A stretch of DNA of 64,000 nt from Pomphorhynchus laevis (taxonomy: Eukaryota; Acanthocephala; Palaeacanthocephala; Echinorhynchida; Pomphorhynchidae): positions 1 through 64,000 of the forward strand of contig WNNJ02002159.1 of the NCBI GenBank assembly GCA_012934845.2. The letters run 5' to 3'. Below are positions 47,901-56,838 of the stretch, in pieces. Within the stretch, counting starts at the first letter, position 1. Each line of letters opens with the position of its first letter. The position numbers were made by a program, and so were the translations under genes. Below the pieces are notes generated by a model that ran no database searches, was not told where the DNA came from, and was given only the letters and a program-made list of their open reading frames with translations.

Positions 47901-47988
47901 TGGATACTGCTAAGTGACGCTGTTGATCGTTATGGGATTCCAACGAACTACTGGGTGCCACCTGACAACCTGAAAATTTCGTATGCAT
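44950..47988 (-). CDS. C2 ORF2: APE endonuclease + RT, 1012 codons, intact
   Basis: ATG at 47988 (MHTKFSGCQVAPSSS), overlapping ORF1 by 79 nt in the -1 frame. Endonuclease (about residues 80-300): IGYSNLRSLPAQIVELKYHM, FCVAESWLHQ, RRGGGVAAYVREN, VVYRSPSV, LLGDFNLPRSRWSDY and PLGSSDHCLLSL. Linker: SPAWIDSNVRQLISSRNGLW and NPKLFWAYVRRNRTLN. RT (about 580-800): DYRPISLTSSLCKVLEKLI, HGFLPGRSCLTNLLTSREMW, VFIDFSRAFDRLPHESL, CGVPQGTVLGPLLFIVFLND and LAFADDLKIWS (FADD, as in C1). C-terminus: GHPLKLFKFPHGKVVSLARL and LNAWNALPGEIACTKDLSQF. Length and domain order fit the CR1 group. No break is seen. Confidence 0.92.
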   Translation of the reverse strand: MHTKFSGCQVAPSSSLESHNDQQRHLAVSSLNFASSSGKGSFNSHSSQLFNSVSFNSDLGHLVSFSKLFTVPSNPLPQPTRYLSIGYSNLRSLPAQIVELKYHMLSHSYDIFCVAESWLHQYIVDTTVNIPGFRLIRSDRISGRRGGGVAAYVRENFLISEVLNICDPCGSFETLCFRIDHSATSMNFCVVYRSPSVIADTDQLKLILQSVCSSPHFILLGDFNLPRSRWSDYVFSDGSSTEREISVFLAEELMLIQHVQEPTCLTSRSDSVLDLVFSRYVGDIIKVDHLPPLGSSDHCLLSLTAVPYSRFCPPCSKTYKRHWSKVRREDVLRVYNQFPCTFMNTDKLSLNMITDYLHKLSDILAPMRESSYAAKSPAWIDSNVRQLISSRNGLWKLQRSDSSFSARYKYVRNLCTRVKATKRCAFESYIANNVTRNPKLFWAYVRRNRTLNTEIKYVLNAEGCMITSQSGIVECLATSFSIPTNNSQRASITSHGVALKQSSRFLPVTISEIVSQLDQLDPFSSTGPDDISPFLLKNLSRYLAPSLLAIFENSLTSGCVPEVWKTAIVVPIPKKTIATACTDYRPISLTSSLCKVLEKLIATRIRHHLRELGIMSSSQHGFLPGRSCLTNLLTSREMWVEAVSRGQSINVVFIDFSRAFDRLPHESLVALLFNYGIPVMLCNWIQDFLRHRFFRVRVGTHLSTSRRVYCGVPQGTVLGPLLFIVFLNDLLLRIQSPCLAFADDLKIWSVDDIDPLGISLQEDLNEIYQWSEATGMKINVDKCGHMKLGRRCDDRRFRLGTSILNVVMEYRDLGVMVHRTLKSRSNTEFAHSKALRAMYCVKNAFNRINPYVFKRLYCALVRPHIEYCVQAVFPYTKKEFNRLESILRRGSRMCMDGSYSYRERLEFLKIPSLGQRLYYLDLVALWRMVNGIDGFPSCYVKVCSQTHRGHPLKLFKFPHGKVVSLARLSHRALNAWNALPGEIACTKDLSQFKVQLRQWINDHGIPNVYNIM

Positions 47989-48401
47989 AAGTTCGTTTCA
48001 CCTTCAGATAGCCGGTTTCGTAATACTGTTTTTGCTTCTTTCAACTTTAAACGATCTTCGAGACTCAGATCCTTAAGAATACGATGTGGATAATCTTTAA
48101 GTCGAAAACCACGTTTGAGCAAAAGGTCTGCATGTTTTGCGGAAGATAATACAACTTTCAACAATCTTGGTTTCTCTACCACCTTTTTTCCAAGTCGAAA
48201 CAACTTTGTAACCTTCAGAGTAGAAGCTAGCTTCTCATCACCTTCTAAGAGTAACTGACAGAACACAGTACGGAGGCTGGACACATCATCATTCATACGT
48301 GTTTGTGAGTTACTGGCCTTTGATTCAGCGATACCACTAAATAAGATATTGCAAGACCTATCTGGATGCGAACGGTAGTTTGTAGAAGGAGCGTTGTCCA
48401 A
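47910..48401 (-). CDS. C2 ORF1, C-terminal part
   Basis: About 163 codons of ORF1: FSGIAESKASNSQTRMNDDV, KLFRLGKKVVEKPRLLKVVL, RGFRLKDYPHRILKDLSLED and GETNLCIRNFQVVRWHP. This domain, ending in L-x-I-R-N-F-x-V-V, is also in LINE D, C3 and (diverged) L2A/L2B. The 5' end is truncated near 48410, where it meets RLEA-8. Confidence 0.75.
   Translation of the reverse strand: MDNAPSTNYRSHPDRSCNILFSGIAESKASNSQTRMNDDVSSLRTVFCQLLLEGDEKLASTLKVTKLFRLGKKVVEKPRLLKVVLSSAKHADLLLKRGFRLKDYPHRILKDLSLEDRLKLKEAKTVLRNRLSEGETNLCIRNFQVVRWHPVVRWNPITINSVT
47973..47979 (-). promoter_or_regulatory. Candidate -1 frameshift heptamer, C2
   Basis: Sense CGA AAT TTT CAG (ORF1 RNFQ): A_AAT_TTT in phase. The -1 frame gives KFSGCQVAPSSS, the start of ORF2; here an ATG stands 9 nt upstream of it, so reinitiation is also possible. 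Confidence 0.55.
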
Positions 48402-48410
48402 AGAAATGCT

Positions 48411-50962
48411 CTGACCATTTAAAGGTAAATAATATCCTGATATTTGAAGGCAAAGCGCCTATCTCATCACTATAGTCTGTTCCTTTTTTATCTGCTATTT
48501 TTCTAGCTAAGTTCTTCAGCAAAGCAGACGCTGCCGGTCCAATAGCGCCGTTGGTCGAAACTACGAATGGAGAAAAGGATGCATTTTTAATATCAATAAT
48601 CCGTTCTTCGTATTTCGCTCGCTTTCTGCTTTCGTGATATTCAAATGCAGCGGATTGTGACTTAATGGAATAGGATGGTGCAAGATTATTTAAGATACAA
48701 ACTTCGATGAACGTTCGCTCCATCCTAGTTCCAAAAAGTCCATTGCACACAATATCTGCTCGAGCTTCAGGTGTGCGAGTTGTCGTACTGGTCAAAAAGT
48801 TGTAGCATTCGGGTACTGCTGACAGGCACGGTTTTAAGGCAACACAGCTACATGCAGTGGACAAATATCTAGATAGTGTATCTCGTATCTCGTTATGTCT
48901 AATTATTGTCAAGGCACCCCTACGACATGATGACGCATGACAGCAAGACATCTCTGATCCACAGATGCATATACCCGATATGTCGTTTGGAGTCCATCCA
49001 TACCGTGCTGCGACAGCATCTTGAAATTCATGATGTGACAGGTGGAATGATTTAAACGATAGTGGACGGATTGTTAACCAGCTGGATGCGCCCTTCAAAC
49101 TAGCGTACTGTAAAATATTTTCCGCATCCTCGAATAATCTGACGATATCAGCTCTTTTGGCTCTGGCAGTGGCTAAGTTTGTGCTGGTTATAAATCTTCG
49201 GGCCTCATGTTGGGCATCAATTAATTCAGAAAAACTCAAATCTTTTGAGTAGGTGGACGTTAAAATTCTTGATGACTCAAACTGCGATACTGCTTCCACG
49301 ATAGGACTTCTTATGCCAAGACCACCAACGAATGTTGGTAATGCAATAATTTGCTTCTGCATGTCAGATAGTTCGGTATTGACAAGTATTTGTACAAATT
49401 GCCCATAAATCTCATCGTGTAATGGTTGCATGCTTTCAGGAGTGATTTTGGTCGTCCTTGAAAGGTGTATCCACTTTGATTGGGCTCCATTTACGAATGC
49501 AGAATAAGCCGAGTGTGCATCAAACCTAGCAGCGTCAGTCAGCTTAGTGATTAGAGAGATAGACTTTGAAATCCGGCTGTGTACATCAGATTGTTTATAT
49601 GTTGACAAACCAATAAGAGAACTAAGGATAACCAACCCATCTGTCACGACTTCTATGCTCGTTCCTGTAATGCTGACTTTGCGAGATCTTCATTATTAGG
49701 ATGTATCAACAGCTTCGACTTTCCTGGATTTACAATATAGCCGTAGTGGGGACCGTTGTCTGCAAGCCATTCCCACGCCTTGTGCAGTGTAGATATGCTA
49801 CCAACAAATGAATCATCATCCGCATACCATCTCTGGAAAAGGCCGGGAACTGAGTCTTGTAGACGATGAATAAGCACCAACGAAGATACGGCAAAAGCCG
49901 CCATTGCCAAAGGGTCCCCTTGTGTTAGGCCTTCTTGTGCCATGATAATATCGCCTTCCCCGATAAGCTGCGTATTATGTGAATATGTATTGTAAAGTGG
50001 CACAGATAAAGCTGGACATCCATCCCAACATTTGCCAGCAATAGTTTCCTATTGACACAATTGAAAGCATTCGCTGCATCGATAGCAAGTAAGCCAACCA
50101 TATTGCTTCTCGAGAATTCACTGTTTATGCTACGAATCGCATATTCAATTCCTGCCTGCTGACCGGCACAAAGTTGCATAATGCCTGCTACTGCTTGCAA
50201 TTTTTGGAAAGCAACTTAGAGAATAACCTTACCAATCAATCGTCGGACGACCTCACCAACTCCTATTGGCCTAATCCTTGGTTTTTTATTGAGTGTGATT
50301 ATCCTGCTGGCCGTGAATGATTCCATATGGGTGGGGTTTATTGCTTCTGTGGCAATTTTATAAGCCATGTTAGCTAAAACATCGGCAAGACGTTGAGAGT
50401 GAGTCCTGAAACCGCTCAATAACGTTTTCATTATAACAGCAGTCATTCCGGATGGACCCGCACCGCCTTGTAATTTTTTAGCAGCTTTCATTATCCTGGT
50501 TCTATCAATAACTGTGTATTCAACTGGCTGGTGAGAAATACTCCCACTGAGATTTTTTTCTTGGAGAGCGACCGCTTCCACGTCTCTGGCAGCGGGATGA
50601 AGATCTAGCAGAATATTCTTAGTCGTCTGTCCATTCAGTTCGTCGTTCATCTTGAACAAGGTTGGTTCGTCAGACTCTTTTATGGTAAGACTATTAAGCG
50701 CACCTCTTGTGTTTCCGGATTGCATGAGCCGAGAAAATGATTTTAAGCAGTCATTGTGCTTCGTACGTGGTTTTCTAGTATGAGCATTTACGGAATTTTA
50801 AAGAAAAATACCTTCATCTAGCAAGACTATCAAATCACCTTTCTGCCATGCATCCAAGCGTCTTTCAAGAGCTTTTTGCAATGCGGCTGTTTTTCTCGTC
50901 GGTAATCTTTGGAGTAATAGCTGACACATTACAGCTGCCTCTTTCAATGCAGTTGGTTGGTT
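48411..50962 (-). mobile_element. RLEA-8: RLE LINE lacking its 5' end, inactive
   Basis: Minus-strand RLEA copy starting mid linker at 50962 (MCQLLLQRLPTRKTAALQKA, LERRLDAWQKGDLIVLLDEG) and cut by C2 near 48411. Coding pieces: 50725-50216 (LQGGAGPSGMTAVIMKTLLS, RPIGVGEVVRRLIGKVIL), 50200-49925 (LLAIDAANAFNCVNRKLLLA), 50003-49653 (EGLTQGDPLAMAAFAVSS, RWYADDDSFVG) and 49647-48430 (thumb, RLE). At least four frame changes. The catalytic YADD and QGDP are kept. Confidence 0.85.
48430..49647 (-). CDS. RLEA-8 C-terminal half: thumb, CCHC knuckle, RLE domain
   Basis: About 405 codons without a stop: THVGGLGIRSP-like block (FVGGLGIRSPIVEAVSQFES), GASSWLTIRPLSF, RYGWTPNDISG, CICGSEMSCCHASSC knuckle, RHNEIRDTLSRYL, EARADIVCNGLFGTRMERTF, IEVCILNNLAPSYS, EYHESRKRAKYEERI and SPFVVSTNGAIGPAASALL. 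The second acidic position reads FIEV where RLEA-2 and -12 have FLDV. The frame leaves element sequence after GALPSNIRI. Confidence 0.8.
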
Positions 50963-51600
50963 TCAATGTAGTCTTAACAAAACCAATATTAATGATAAAG
51001 AAGGTGTATATCTAGATATGAACATTAAATTAACATTAACTAAAACTACTATTAATTTATATCGTAAAGATGACATATTTAAATTTACAAGAAACATATT
51101 TTTGCATGAGCATTCATGCATACCATATAATATAAAATATAATACATTAAATAATGAAATTTTAAGAATTGCAACAATATGTAATGATATTGGCTTTCTT
51201 AAAAATCATTTAAATAATTTAATAGATACATATTTTAAACTAGGTTACTATAAAAATAACATCAAGCAGAAAATAGTAAAATATATAAATCAACACAATA
51301 ATATAAAGAATAAATTTAAACTCTTAAGTGGCAAATTTTTATGGATGGATAATAAATAATATACTTTGCATTAGAATAAGATACTAGATAGTTATTTCAG
51401 AGGAAATACATCATTAGCATGTATTTGGCCCCGCTGCTATGTTGGGTAGAGGAGTTAGGGGCCGAAACCTGATAGCATAGCAGTTCCTCCTGATGACCTC
51501 TAATTCTTATTCTGATACAACGTCTGTTATTTATTAGTCAATTCATAAAAATGACGTTTATTTTAAATTTTATTTTTTATTTTTATTTTTTAACTTGATT
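50963..51600 (+). pseudogene. Very AT-rich RT-like fragment with foldable 3' region
   Basis: An open frame (51018-51359, 113 codons, preceded by VYLDMN-like codons) unlike its neighbours in base use (A/T at most third positions): KTTINLYRKDDIFKFTRN, LNNEILRIATICNDIGFLKN and LIDTYFKLGYYKNNIKQK. This resembles the region after the RT core in Penelope-type and related retroelement RTs (LDL-I strand, then basic helix with IRIxxIC, then GY/F). Recognition is weak; a fossil of unknown retroelement is the safest reading. 51360-51600 is non-coding and partly self-complementary. Confidence 0.4.
51370..51515 (+). other. Self-complementary region behind the AT-rich fragment
   Basis: Nested complementary segments: AGAATAAGA (51373) with TCTTATTCT (about 51504); GGCCCC with GGGGCC; CTGCTATG with CATAGCAG. 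The GC content is locally high between AT-rich flanks. A structured RNA end of a retroelement is possible; the fold was only checked by eye. Confidence 0.4.
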
Positions 51601-51601
51601 A

Positions 51602-51728
51602 AAATTATAGAAAATCTAAAAACAATTATTAATTTTATTATTTAATTATTAAATTTTGATTTAGCATTATTATGTTTTGTTTATTTTATAATTATATAAC
51701 AATATGTAGACTCAGTTAGCTGATTTAA
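51602..51728 (+). repeat. AT-rich ~130-bp repeat, copy 2
   Basis: Reverse complement of 9487-9617 with about one mismatch. Here it follows the AT-rich RT-like fragment and precedes RLEA-9. Confidence 0.75.
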
Positions 51729-51960
51729 GTTGTTCAGGATGGTTGTTAGTGAATTTACTGTATGCCAAAGTCGAAAGGTCCACGAACCTATTACTGGCAT
51801 CACAAATTGGGAAATGAAAGAGGTTTGAACGCTTGACAACAGTTGATTAATGTCGTCGCCAATAAACTCATTAGTGCGTGCATTTTGTATCTCCATATTG
51901 ATAGAAAGGCTGTTATTTTAGCAATTAGGCGCCTCACAGTTCGTACAATGCTTGTATGCC
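51729..51960 (-). pseudogene. RLEA-9: N-terminal scrap with part of the CXC cluster
   Basis: Minus-strand reading KHCTNCEAPNC, stop, NNSLSINMEIQNARTNEFIG and DDINQLLSSVQTSFISQ: the second half of an RLEA cysteine cluster and following linker. It is joined at about 51960 to the plus-strand copy of an RLEA 3' end. Confidence 0.6.
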
Positions 51961-52478
51961 CATCTGCCAAAAATATGTTGACGATCATCGCAAGCAAGCA
52001 AGCCCGAAAGCATGGATCGACATACAGCGAGTGTGTCACTTCACTGCGAGCAGACGTTTCTTTCGTCCTCGCAAGATGCTCGTCCTGAGCATTACTTCGG
52101 TCTTCGGTTAGACAAATTCACTAACAATTAACAACAATCTTAATATTGTAACCTTCAACTAACTTGACCTATCATAATATATTGTATATATAGTACATTT
52201 TGTGTTGAAGTCCATTTGCGGGAACTCCAAATGTAAATCTATTTAATAAATATTCTCTCAAAAAAAATTATTACATTAAAAAAAAGTTTGAGATAAAATA
52301 ACATACATTACTTACAATTAATATAAACAATTACGAACATCTTACAAATTAACTACTTACAACAACCTCACGACAACCTCACGACAACCTCACGACAAAC
52401 TCACGACAACCTCACGACAGCCTCACGACAAACTCATAATAACTCACGACAACATCACGACAAACTCACGACAGCCTC

Positions 52479-52988
52479 ATGCCAAGGGGAACACCTTCCT
52501 TAGAGGTGAAATGTTGTGGTTGCAATGGGCCGAACGCAAAATGTAAATCTTGCAAATGCTGGAAGGCGGGCAAAAAATGTATTAACTGTGCGGCTGCTAA
52601 CTGTTCAAATCATGAATTGGATAAACCGTCTAATTACCAAGGCGTGAGATGTGATTATAAGAATGCAGCTGAGAGAGAAGTTCTAAATGAACAAATCAAT
52701 ACTGCCGACGATCATGATCCTAGAACTCTTGAATACGTCAAAACGGTCAGGGAAACAGCAACAAAGCATAGTATAACTGATAATAATCAACAACAAGAAA
52801 GATACAATGTCGATTTTGATATTAATGCGATATATCAAGAAGTTATATACTGGTATCCAAATCATATTAAACTACCAGCCTGTAACACGAGCAAGGAATT
52901 TATTGACTTACTAGCAGTTTGCTTTGAAACGTTTAACCAAACATTATCTACCTCGGATAATTCTCTGAAACGAGCGACTGTATTATGA
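52479..52988 (+). CDS. RLEA-10 N-terminus: CXC-like cluster
   Basis: MPRGTPSLEVKCC, CXC-like cluster with all nine cysteines (CCGCNGPNAKCKSCKCWK, KCINCAAANCSN), linker, IYQEVIYWYPNHIKLPACN. It differs from RLEA-4 by a few substitutions and stops slightly later. Confidence 0.75.
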   Translation: MPRGTPSLEVKCCGCNGPNAKCKSCKCWKAGKKCINCAAANCSNHELDKPSNYQGVRCDYKNAAEREVLNEQINTADDHDPRTLEYVKTVRETATKHSITDNNQQQERYNVDFDINAIYQEVIYWYPNHIKLPACNTSKEFIDLLAVCFETFNQTLSTSDNSLKRATVL

Positions 52989-53310
52989 CAGTTAATATTA
53001 CAACGCATAAAGCATAAAGACTCGCAAGATAAGCTATATAAGGAAAACAATTGAAAGACTTATCAAATTATGGAAGGTGCAACAATTATGAGATTTCTTA
53101 AAGAAAGCACGGTACTTGCAAAAGATGAAAAATGATGATTTTCACTCTCGTGCCCAACGTCATGCTCCGACCGTCCGGAGGGTAAAAATTTTTATCGGAA
53201 ATAGACATGTAGCGAAAGCATCCAGAATGCTCAAGAATGATTCAGGCGGTGGAGTGATACCTTTAGAGGAAATATTAAACAACAAAACGGTATTGCAGCA
53301 CTAGGAAGAT

Positions 53311-54435
53311 ATGCACCCAACAGCGTCTGAAGGCCTTACTAATTTAAAATTGACTGCTCCAATGGACAGATGTGCTGAACATCACTCAATAAGATTTTTC
53401 AGCATGGATCATGAACATATTATAAAAGCTGCAAGGCGAACACATGGTTCGGCAGGTACCTCAGGAGTCGACTCGGAAGGGTGGAGATCATTTCTTACAG
53501 CATTTGGTATGACTTCAAGAAGATTAGCGTGCATGATAAGTGAATTCGACATCAAAATATCCACAGAGCACATTGAATCAAGTAGATTGGATGCGTATAC
53601 GGTTAGTCGACTTATACCGCTGAACAAGAACCCGGGAGTCCGACCGGTGGGAATTGGGGAAGTGCTACGCAGGATAATAGGCCGAGCAATACTCGAACAT
53701 ATAGGCGATGATTTAACAAATGTATGCGGATCTGTACAGCTATGTACTGGACAATGCGGAGGGACCGAGATCGCCATACACACAGTTCGATCTTCCTTTT
53801 CAGCTTCCCCTGATAATTGTGGTCTTCTGCTGGATGCCAGAAACGGTTTTAACTCTGTTAATAGATCTCTCACTCTCGAAAATATGAAGTACATCTGCCC
53901 GTTCTTGAGTATAATTCTGAATAATACATACGCAATGCCATCACAGTTAACAGTCTGTGGGATCTCTTTGAAGTCAGCTGAAGGATTCACTCAAAGATAT
54001 CCTCTATGGAATGCAGCCTTTGCTGCCGCGTCCTTACCGTCTATCGAAAAGCTGAGACAAAATTCTCCCAGTGCTCAGCACTGTTGGTATGCAGATGATG
54101 CTGCCTGCGTAGGAAAGGCAGAAGATTTAGTAAAGGTGTGGGAGCTAGTAAAACGATATGGACCAGCTTACGGATACAATGTAAATCCGGAAAAGTGTGT
54201 TATTTTAACACGAGAAAATATTGGAGATACAAATCTTTTTGAGGAAACTGGATTACAGATCCGAACAGATGGAGTCAAATACCTAGGCAGTTACATCGGA
54301 ACGAACAACTATGTTGAACATCAAGTGAAGGAAAAAATTAGAGAATTCATGACGGACGTATCAAAACTAGACGATCTAATTACGGAAAATACTTTTGCGA
54401 CGTATCTTATGTTAAATAGAGTTTTCCAACACTAA
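53311..54435 (+). pseudogene. RLEA-10 reverse transcriptase, QGDP motif lost
   Basis: 374 codons, nearly identical to RLEA-4: RPVGIGEVLRRIIGRAIL, LLLDARNGFNSVNRS, EGFTQRYPL (defective) and CWYADDAACVG. Differences are single substitutions (for example Trp for Leu after RYPL). Bounded by the same stops as in RLEA-4 (before 53311, at 54435). Confidence 0.82.
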
Positions 54436-54800
54436 TGGACATACTTGAAGAGAACATGTGAGACAAAGATTGAATGGTTTAAACCTCTAGAAAATGAATT
54501 ATTTCAAAACACAATTACTCGGATACTTGGTATAGAAACTATGAATGAAGAATCTAAATCAATAATTCATCTACCATATTTCCTAGGAGGTTTGGGATTA
54601 ATGAACCCAGCTGCGGAAGGCGAGAATAAATACCGGGTTTCGTACTCGATGTGCAAACCAAGCATCGATGGACTGAGAGGAAACGAACTACGTAATAAAC
54701 AAAAAAATTACAAAATAAAGCGCATGATCAGAATAAGATTAAACAAAAGCTGGATCAACTTAAAATTATTGATTCCTGGGAACGAGATCTTAGTACAATA

Positions 54801-55540
54801 TTGAGAAACGCAAGTGTCAAAGGAGCCTCGGCTTGGCTTACTTCACGAACTTATACGGATAACAGACTTCTGAACTCACAAGAGTTTGAATATGCGATAG
54901 CAGTGCGATATGCATGGGAGTCTAAAACCCTAACTGGCTTTTGTACATGTGGTATGGATTTAAATGTAACACATGCATTGTCGTGTAAATGTGAAGGTCT
55001 CAATTACATTAGACATAATATATTAGTCGAAGAAATTATCAAACCGTTAAACGGGATCTGTAAGCTGGTGACGAAGGTACCTATATTACAGCCAGTTCCG
55101 CATTCTATAGATTTTGACAGATCGACTACTACGAAAGATAGAGAGGCCAGAGCTGACATTTGTTGCAATGGGCTATATGGGAATATCTGGGGGCGGTCCT
55201 ATATGGACTTGTGTATCTTCAACAATTTAGCACCTTCATATTCCTTAAAGCGCATGACTGATCCATTTACATAACACGAAAATCGAAAAAGCGCAAAGTA
55301 CGCTGAAAGAATTACAAGAATTGAGCAAGCGGCATTCCAACCGATGATTTTCTCGACAGTTAGAGGAATAGGTCCTGTAGCAAACTGTGTGATTAAGCGG
55401 ATTGCCACTAGACAGGCTGAAAAAGACGTAGATAGATATGATGACTGTATAAGAAGAATAAGAACAAACATTTCGATATCTATTGCAAAATCAGTGTCTA
55501 TGACGCTAAGGAGGAGAAATTACAAAAGTATTAATCACAA
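54801..55540 (+). pseudogene. RLEA-10 CCHC knuckle and RLE domain
   Basis: GASAWLTSRTYTDNRLLNSQ, RYAWESKTLTGF, CTCGMDLNVTHALSC, YIRHNILVEEIIKPL, EARADICCNGLYGNIWGRSY, MDLCIFNNLAPSYS, stop, HENRKSAKYAERI, PMIFSTVRGIGPVAN, RQAEKDVDRYDDCIRR. All landmarks of the nuclease are present; a stop separates the two acidic positions from the ENRK block. Confidence 0.75.
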
Positions 55541-55656
55541 CTGAGTAATAAAGAATATAACGAAGATATAGGGACAAAGATATTATATTCTGACATTTAT
55601 AAGACCCATTTGAGGGTAACTACTAATTTTAAATAATATTTTGAATTATAAAAAAA

Positions 55657-55989
55657 TGTTCTTTTGCTCTTATATCGAATGTTTTCCACGTTTGTCATAC
55701 ATATGTAATGAGCAAGTTTACGTTTGAATGCATATGTCTCCTAGCTTATTCTGTTTGGGCTTAATATATAATAAATTCGCTAATTTTGGGCGTGCTTGAG
55801 TTAACGGAACCAGTCTCTTTTTTCTTTCCAATTTTGAATAAATTTCTGTTTGCGTATGGCATTAGCTGTTTTATATAAGGAATCTCTACATATATATTAT
55901 CATTACTACTCTATTTTAATATCGGAAGAAATTCATTTGGAACGGTGAAAGGCTCTCGACATAAGGCGAAGTGGATAATTAATTTATTG
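55657..55989. other. Non-coding AT-rich stretch
   Basis: No gene or repeat recognised between the RLEA-10 tail and the RLEA-11 fragment. Confidence 0.5.
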
Positions 55990-56270
55990 ATATTGAATTG
56001 ATGTCCTTATCTCACTCTAATAGATTACTATTAGGGCAAATATTATTAAATACAAGGCGTATTAAGAAGTTAAGAAACTTGCATTCCAAAATAAGCATCG
56101 TTATGGTCAAGTCTACATCAATGTGCATCCGGGCTGCACGATCAACGATGGCCATCCTACTAGCGCTGGTACTCGACAAACGGCGTACACTAAGTTTAAT
56201 TAACTCAAACTTATCATCTTCACATTTTTGGTGATTTTTTTCTTTTGCTATAAATAAAATGCTTTTTTTT
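55990..56270 (+). pseudogene. RLEA-11: 3' end fragment
   Basis: LGQILLNTRRIKKLRNLHSK, ISIVMVKSTSMCIRAARS: the C-terminal helix of the RLEA protein (compare ISFALARAASACLRAPRS in RLEA-2). A T-rich 3' end follows to about 56272. Confidence 0.6.
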
Positions 56271-56272
56271 AT

Positions 56273-56601
56273 CGACTGAGAATGGCATCGATGCGTTGTC
56301 AGGAGAAACGACAGCTGGATGGGCAGAGGAAAGAGACGAAAACGAGAATGTTATCATTGACGGAACTAGTGAAATTGTATCAGTTGTAAGTGACGTGCAA
56401 GAACAATCATCAGAGGCAAAGCAGAATGACACATACGAGAATGTGGATGTGGAAGCAGATGAAAAGGAGAAAGCAAACGAAGAATAATCCGATGATGAAA
56501 CTTCGGTAGAAAACGACGAGAGCAATGAGGATACAACAATTAATGATAGTGCAGAGGACGATAAGACCGAGACAGCCGACTCGGTTGAAAAAGACGATTA
56601 A
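56273..56601 (+). CDS. Acidic low-complexity coding remnant, possible host exon
   Basis: An open frame with strong coding character but no known domain: STENGIDALSGETTAGWAEE, ENENVIIDGTSEIVSVVSDV, NVDVEADEKEKANEE, stop (56485-56487), then in the same frame SDDETSVENDESNEDTTIND and EDDKTETADSVEKDD, stop. The frame and Glu/Asp bias continue past the first stop, which suggests a recently interrupted acidic C-terminal tail. A T-rich tract ending TATCGACTGAG precedes it and could serve as a splice acceptor or could be the RLEA-11 tail. Function unknown. Confidence 0.45.
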
Positions 56602-56838
56602 TTTGAAAACATTGTGTTTGTAACTTGCACTACTTTCTCTTAAAAAATACAAGGCGTTAGCTGAGAAGCTGTTTTGCCTGATCAAAGAAAATTACAAATT
56701 AATTCAGTAAATTGTCACAACATCAGCAGGATTCAAGATATCCGTTGAAGTGCGAAAATCGATTCTCCATCCATGTTAGGCACATTGCTTGAAGTGCTTC
56801 ATCGAATAAGCAGCGACGATTTCCTCAGGCAACACATT

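Larger units (their letters stand above)
44871..48410 (-). mobile_element. CR1-like LINE C2, 5'-truncated in ORF1, ORF2 intact
   Basis: Minus-strand CR1-type element. 3' end: AGCC-ATTT-GGCT hairpin (44875-44886) then AACTTGTAA and an A/T tail, matching the C1 3' end. ORF2 (44950-47988) is complete; ORF1 is present only as its C-terminal ~160 codons. It inserted between RLEA-7's tail and RLEA-8. Confidence 0.88.
51961..55656 (+). mobile_element. RLEA-10: inverted copy of RLEA-4 carrying the upstream neighbour's 3' end
   Basis: 51961-52277 copies the last ~310 bp of RLEA-5 (36601-36916); 52278-55656 copies RLEA-4 from its 5' A-run to its A-tail. It has the same order, the same coding breaks and the same mutated RT motif (EGFTQRYPL) as RLEA-4, in opposite orientation, 15 kb away. 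The 3' limit coincides with the RLEA-4 A-tail (55650-55656), and the 5' limit falls inside the RLEA-5 coding end. Pieces: N-terminus 52479-52988, RT 53311-54435, thumb 54445-54710, RLE 54801-55540. Confidence 0.9.

Noticed and set aside
51440-51515. CTGATGA and GAAAC boxes suggested a second hammerhead ribozyme.
   Set aside because: The spacing between GAAA and CTGATGA is too short for helices III and I in any permutation; only one long helix can form. Kept as a foldable region.
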